This document shows positions 55,691-64,000 of a stretch of DNA of 64,000 nucleotides, piece after piece (within the stretch, counting starts at the first letter, position 1; every line of letters starts with the position of its first letter). Under the pieces are notes generated by a model. That model was given only the letters and a program-made list of their open reading frames with translations. It made no database searches and had not been told where the DNA came from. Both the position numbers and the translations under genes were made by a program. This stretch comes from Perognathus longimembris pacificus (Eukaryota; Chordata; Mammalia; Rodentia; Heteromyidae): assembly GCF_023159225.1 (NCBI RefSeq), contig NC_063171.1, forward strand, positions 39,711,378 through 39,775,377, written 5' to 3'.

Positions 55691-56093
55691 GGGTCGGGGG
55701 TGGCGGGTGAGGACGCCTGGGATCCTGGCAGTGGATTAGTGGGGAGGCATATAGGGACGTGGGGAGCAGAGGAGCAGCGGAAAGGCTGCAGACCTGGGGG
55801 ACCCCACTGTGAGATCAGAGATCGGCAGAAATCAGGTAGCCCAAGGAAACCCCTGTTCTGGCCACCTCACGCCCTCTAAGTAGACCCCATCAGTTGGGTG
55901 AGCACCCAGGGTTCGTGACACGAGTAGGACCGAGGGTTACTGCTGGTATCTGGCTTTGGGCAGAGATGTAGGGGAGTCTGGAGAATGGGTAAAAGCTGGT
56001 GGCTTTATGCACTGCCGCGTGGAAGGGACTACTGCTTTGATAGGATCAAAACAACTTTGATAGACTTAAAAGGCCTTTGCCTACCTGGGTTGA

Positions 56094-63385
<7,292 letters not shown>

Positions 63386-63840
63386 GTAGGGCTTCGGCCT
63401 TCCTCTCCCAAGAAACCAGGTGCTTTCCAGACTACAAAGGTTATCTCAGTTGTGATCTCTTAGCTCTTAGTCCACAGCCACCTTGTCCTGGATCCTGCCC
63501 TGCTCGCAACCAGAGTGAAGGATCGGGCCTGGGAGTCTGTGAGAGCCTGCTTGGTTCCATTGCAAAGCCATATAAACAGGAATGCCTTCAGCCACAACCT
63601 TGGGCCTAGAGGGCCTCACTAAGGTGCTGTTGGTATACTGCTGGCAATGTGAACTCACAGGGGTCCAGGAAGGGACCCTTCAGAGACTGCCTGACGCCAC
63701 CTCTATCCCTGCCCTTTCCTTGAAGAAGAAGGTGGAAGATGAAAGCTGTGGGACTCTATGAGGCTACCCAGTCTCTGTTTTGGGTTAGGGAAGTGCTTAC
63801 CAAATGGGGTTTTCTAATAAAAACAAATGCCACACTGACT
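63386..63840 (+). other. SSR2: SSR2 3'UTR and downstream flank
   Basis: UTR from the stop to shortly after AATAAA at 63816-63821. The remaining bases to 64000 show no gene or repeat. Confidence 0.8.
63816..63821 (+). terminator. SSR2: SSR2 poly(A) signal
   Basis: AATAAA in a taataaaaac context, 431 bases after the stop. Confidence 0.85.
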
Positions 63841-64000
63841 TGTCTCTTTTCCTATCCACTGAGTGAACAACAATAGTTGCAGAAACTCTGGCCATGAGTT
63901 CCCTGGCTCCAGGGTGAGTGAATTAAGTTCTGGTCTCCTTGCAATGGAATTGTGGGTCTGCTCTCACGGAGATACCTGTCCATTTTTGAGCCTTTTGTTG

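Overview
The window is mammalian nuclear DNA. It has multi-exon genes with GT-AG introns, CpG-island promoters, polyadenylation signals and very dense short retroposons. Two dimeric SINEs dominate. One is a tRNA-Ala/ID-type head joined to a 'Geo' tail, matching the IDL-Geo SINE described only from Geomyoidea (kangaroo rats, pocket mice, pocket gophers). The other is a 7SL/B1-like head joined to the same Geo tail. I infer a geomyoid rodent; species is not decidable from the sequence alone.

Gene order is MEX3A(+, 3' exon only) - RAB25(-) - LAMTOR2(-) - UBQLN4(+) - candidate unnamed gene(-) - SSR2(+). This is the reverse complement of the human 1q22 order SSR2-UBQLN4-LAMTOR2-RAB25-MEX3A, so synteny is conserved. 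Exons were placed by reading splice sites and checking codon phase across every junction. RAB25 (213 aa), LAMTOR2 (125 aa) and SSR2 (183 aa) assemble completely. UBQLN4 assembles to 600 aa only if one base of a seven-C run in exon 3 is ignored.

Layout. 1-2632: MEX3A intron, SINE-poor. 2633-3738: MEX3A last coding exon (end of KH1, KH2, RING). 3739 to about 8370: long SINE-free MEX3A 3' region with AU-rich blocks. 9300-17700: RAB25 on the minus strand. 20740-24650: LAMTOR2 on the minus strand, head-to-head with UBQLN4 over a CpG island (24240-26000) carrying three ZNF143-type motifs. 25479-44600: UBQLN4, whose 3'UTR holds an uninterrupted (AC)81 tract and a solo LTR. 47170-50910: candidate small three-exon minus-strand gene with its own poly(A) signal, which I could not identify. 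55300-63840: SSR2, with a U6 snRNA pseudogene in an intron.

The genes are not one pathway. MEX3A is an RNA-binding RING protein, RAB25 an epithelial recycling-endosome GTPase, LAMTOR2 a Ragulator subunit, UBQLN4 a proteasome shuttle and SSR2 a subunit of the ER translocon-associated complex. I see no CRISPR array, operon or transfer-type island. The points most worth checking are the unnamed minus-strand gene, the UBQLN4 homopolymer frameshift, and the architecture of the Geo-containing SINEs (7SL-Geo chimera, Geo-associated tail, multi-level nests).
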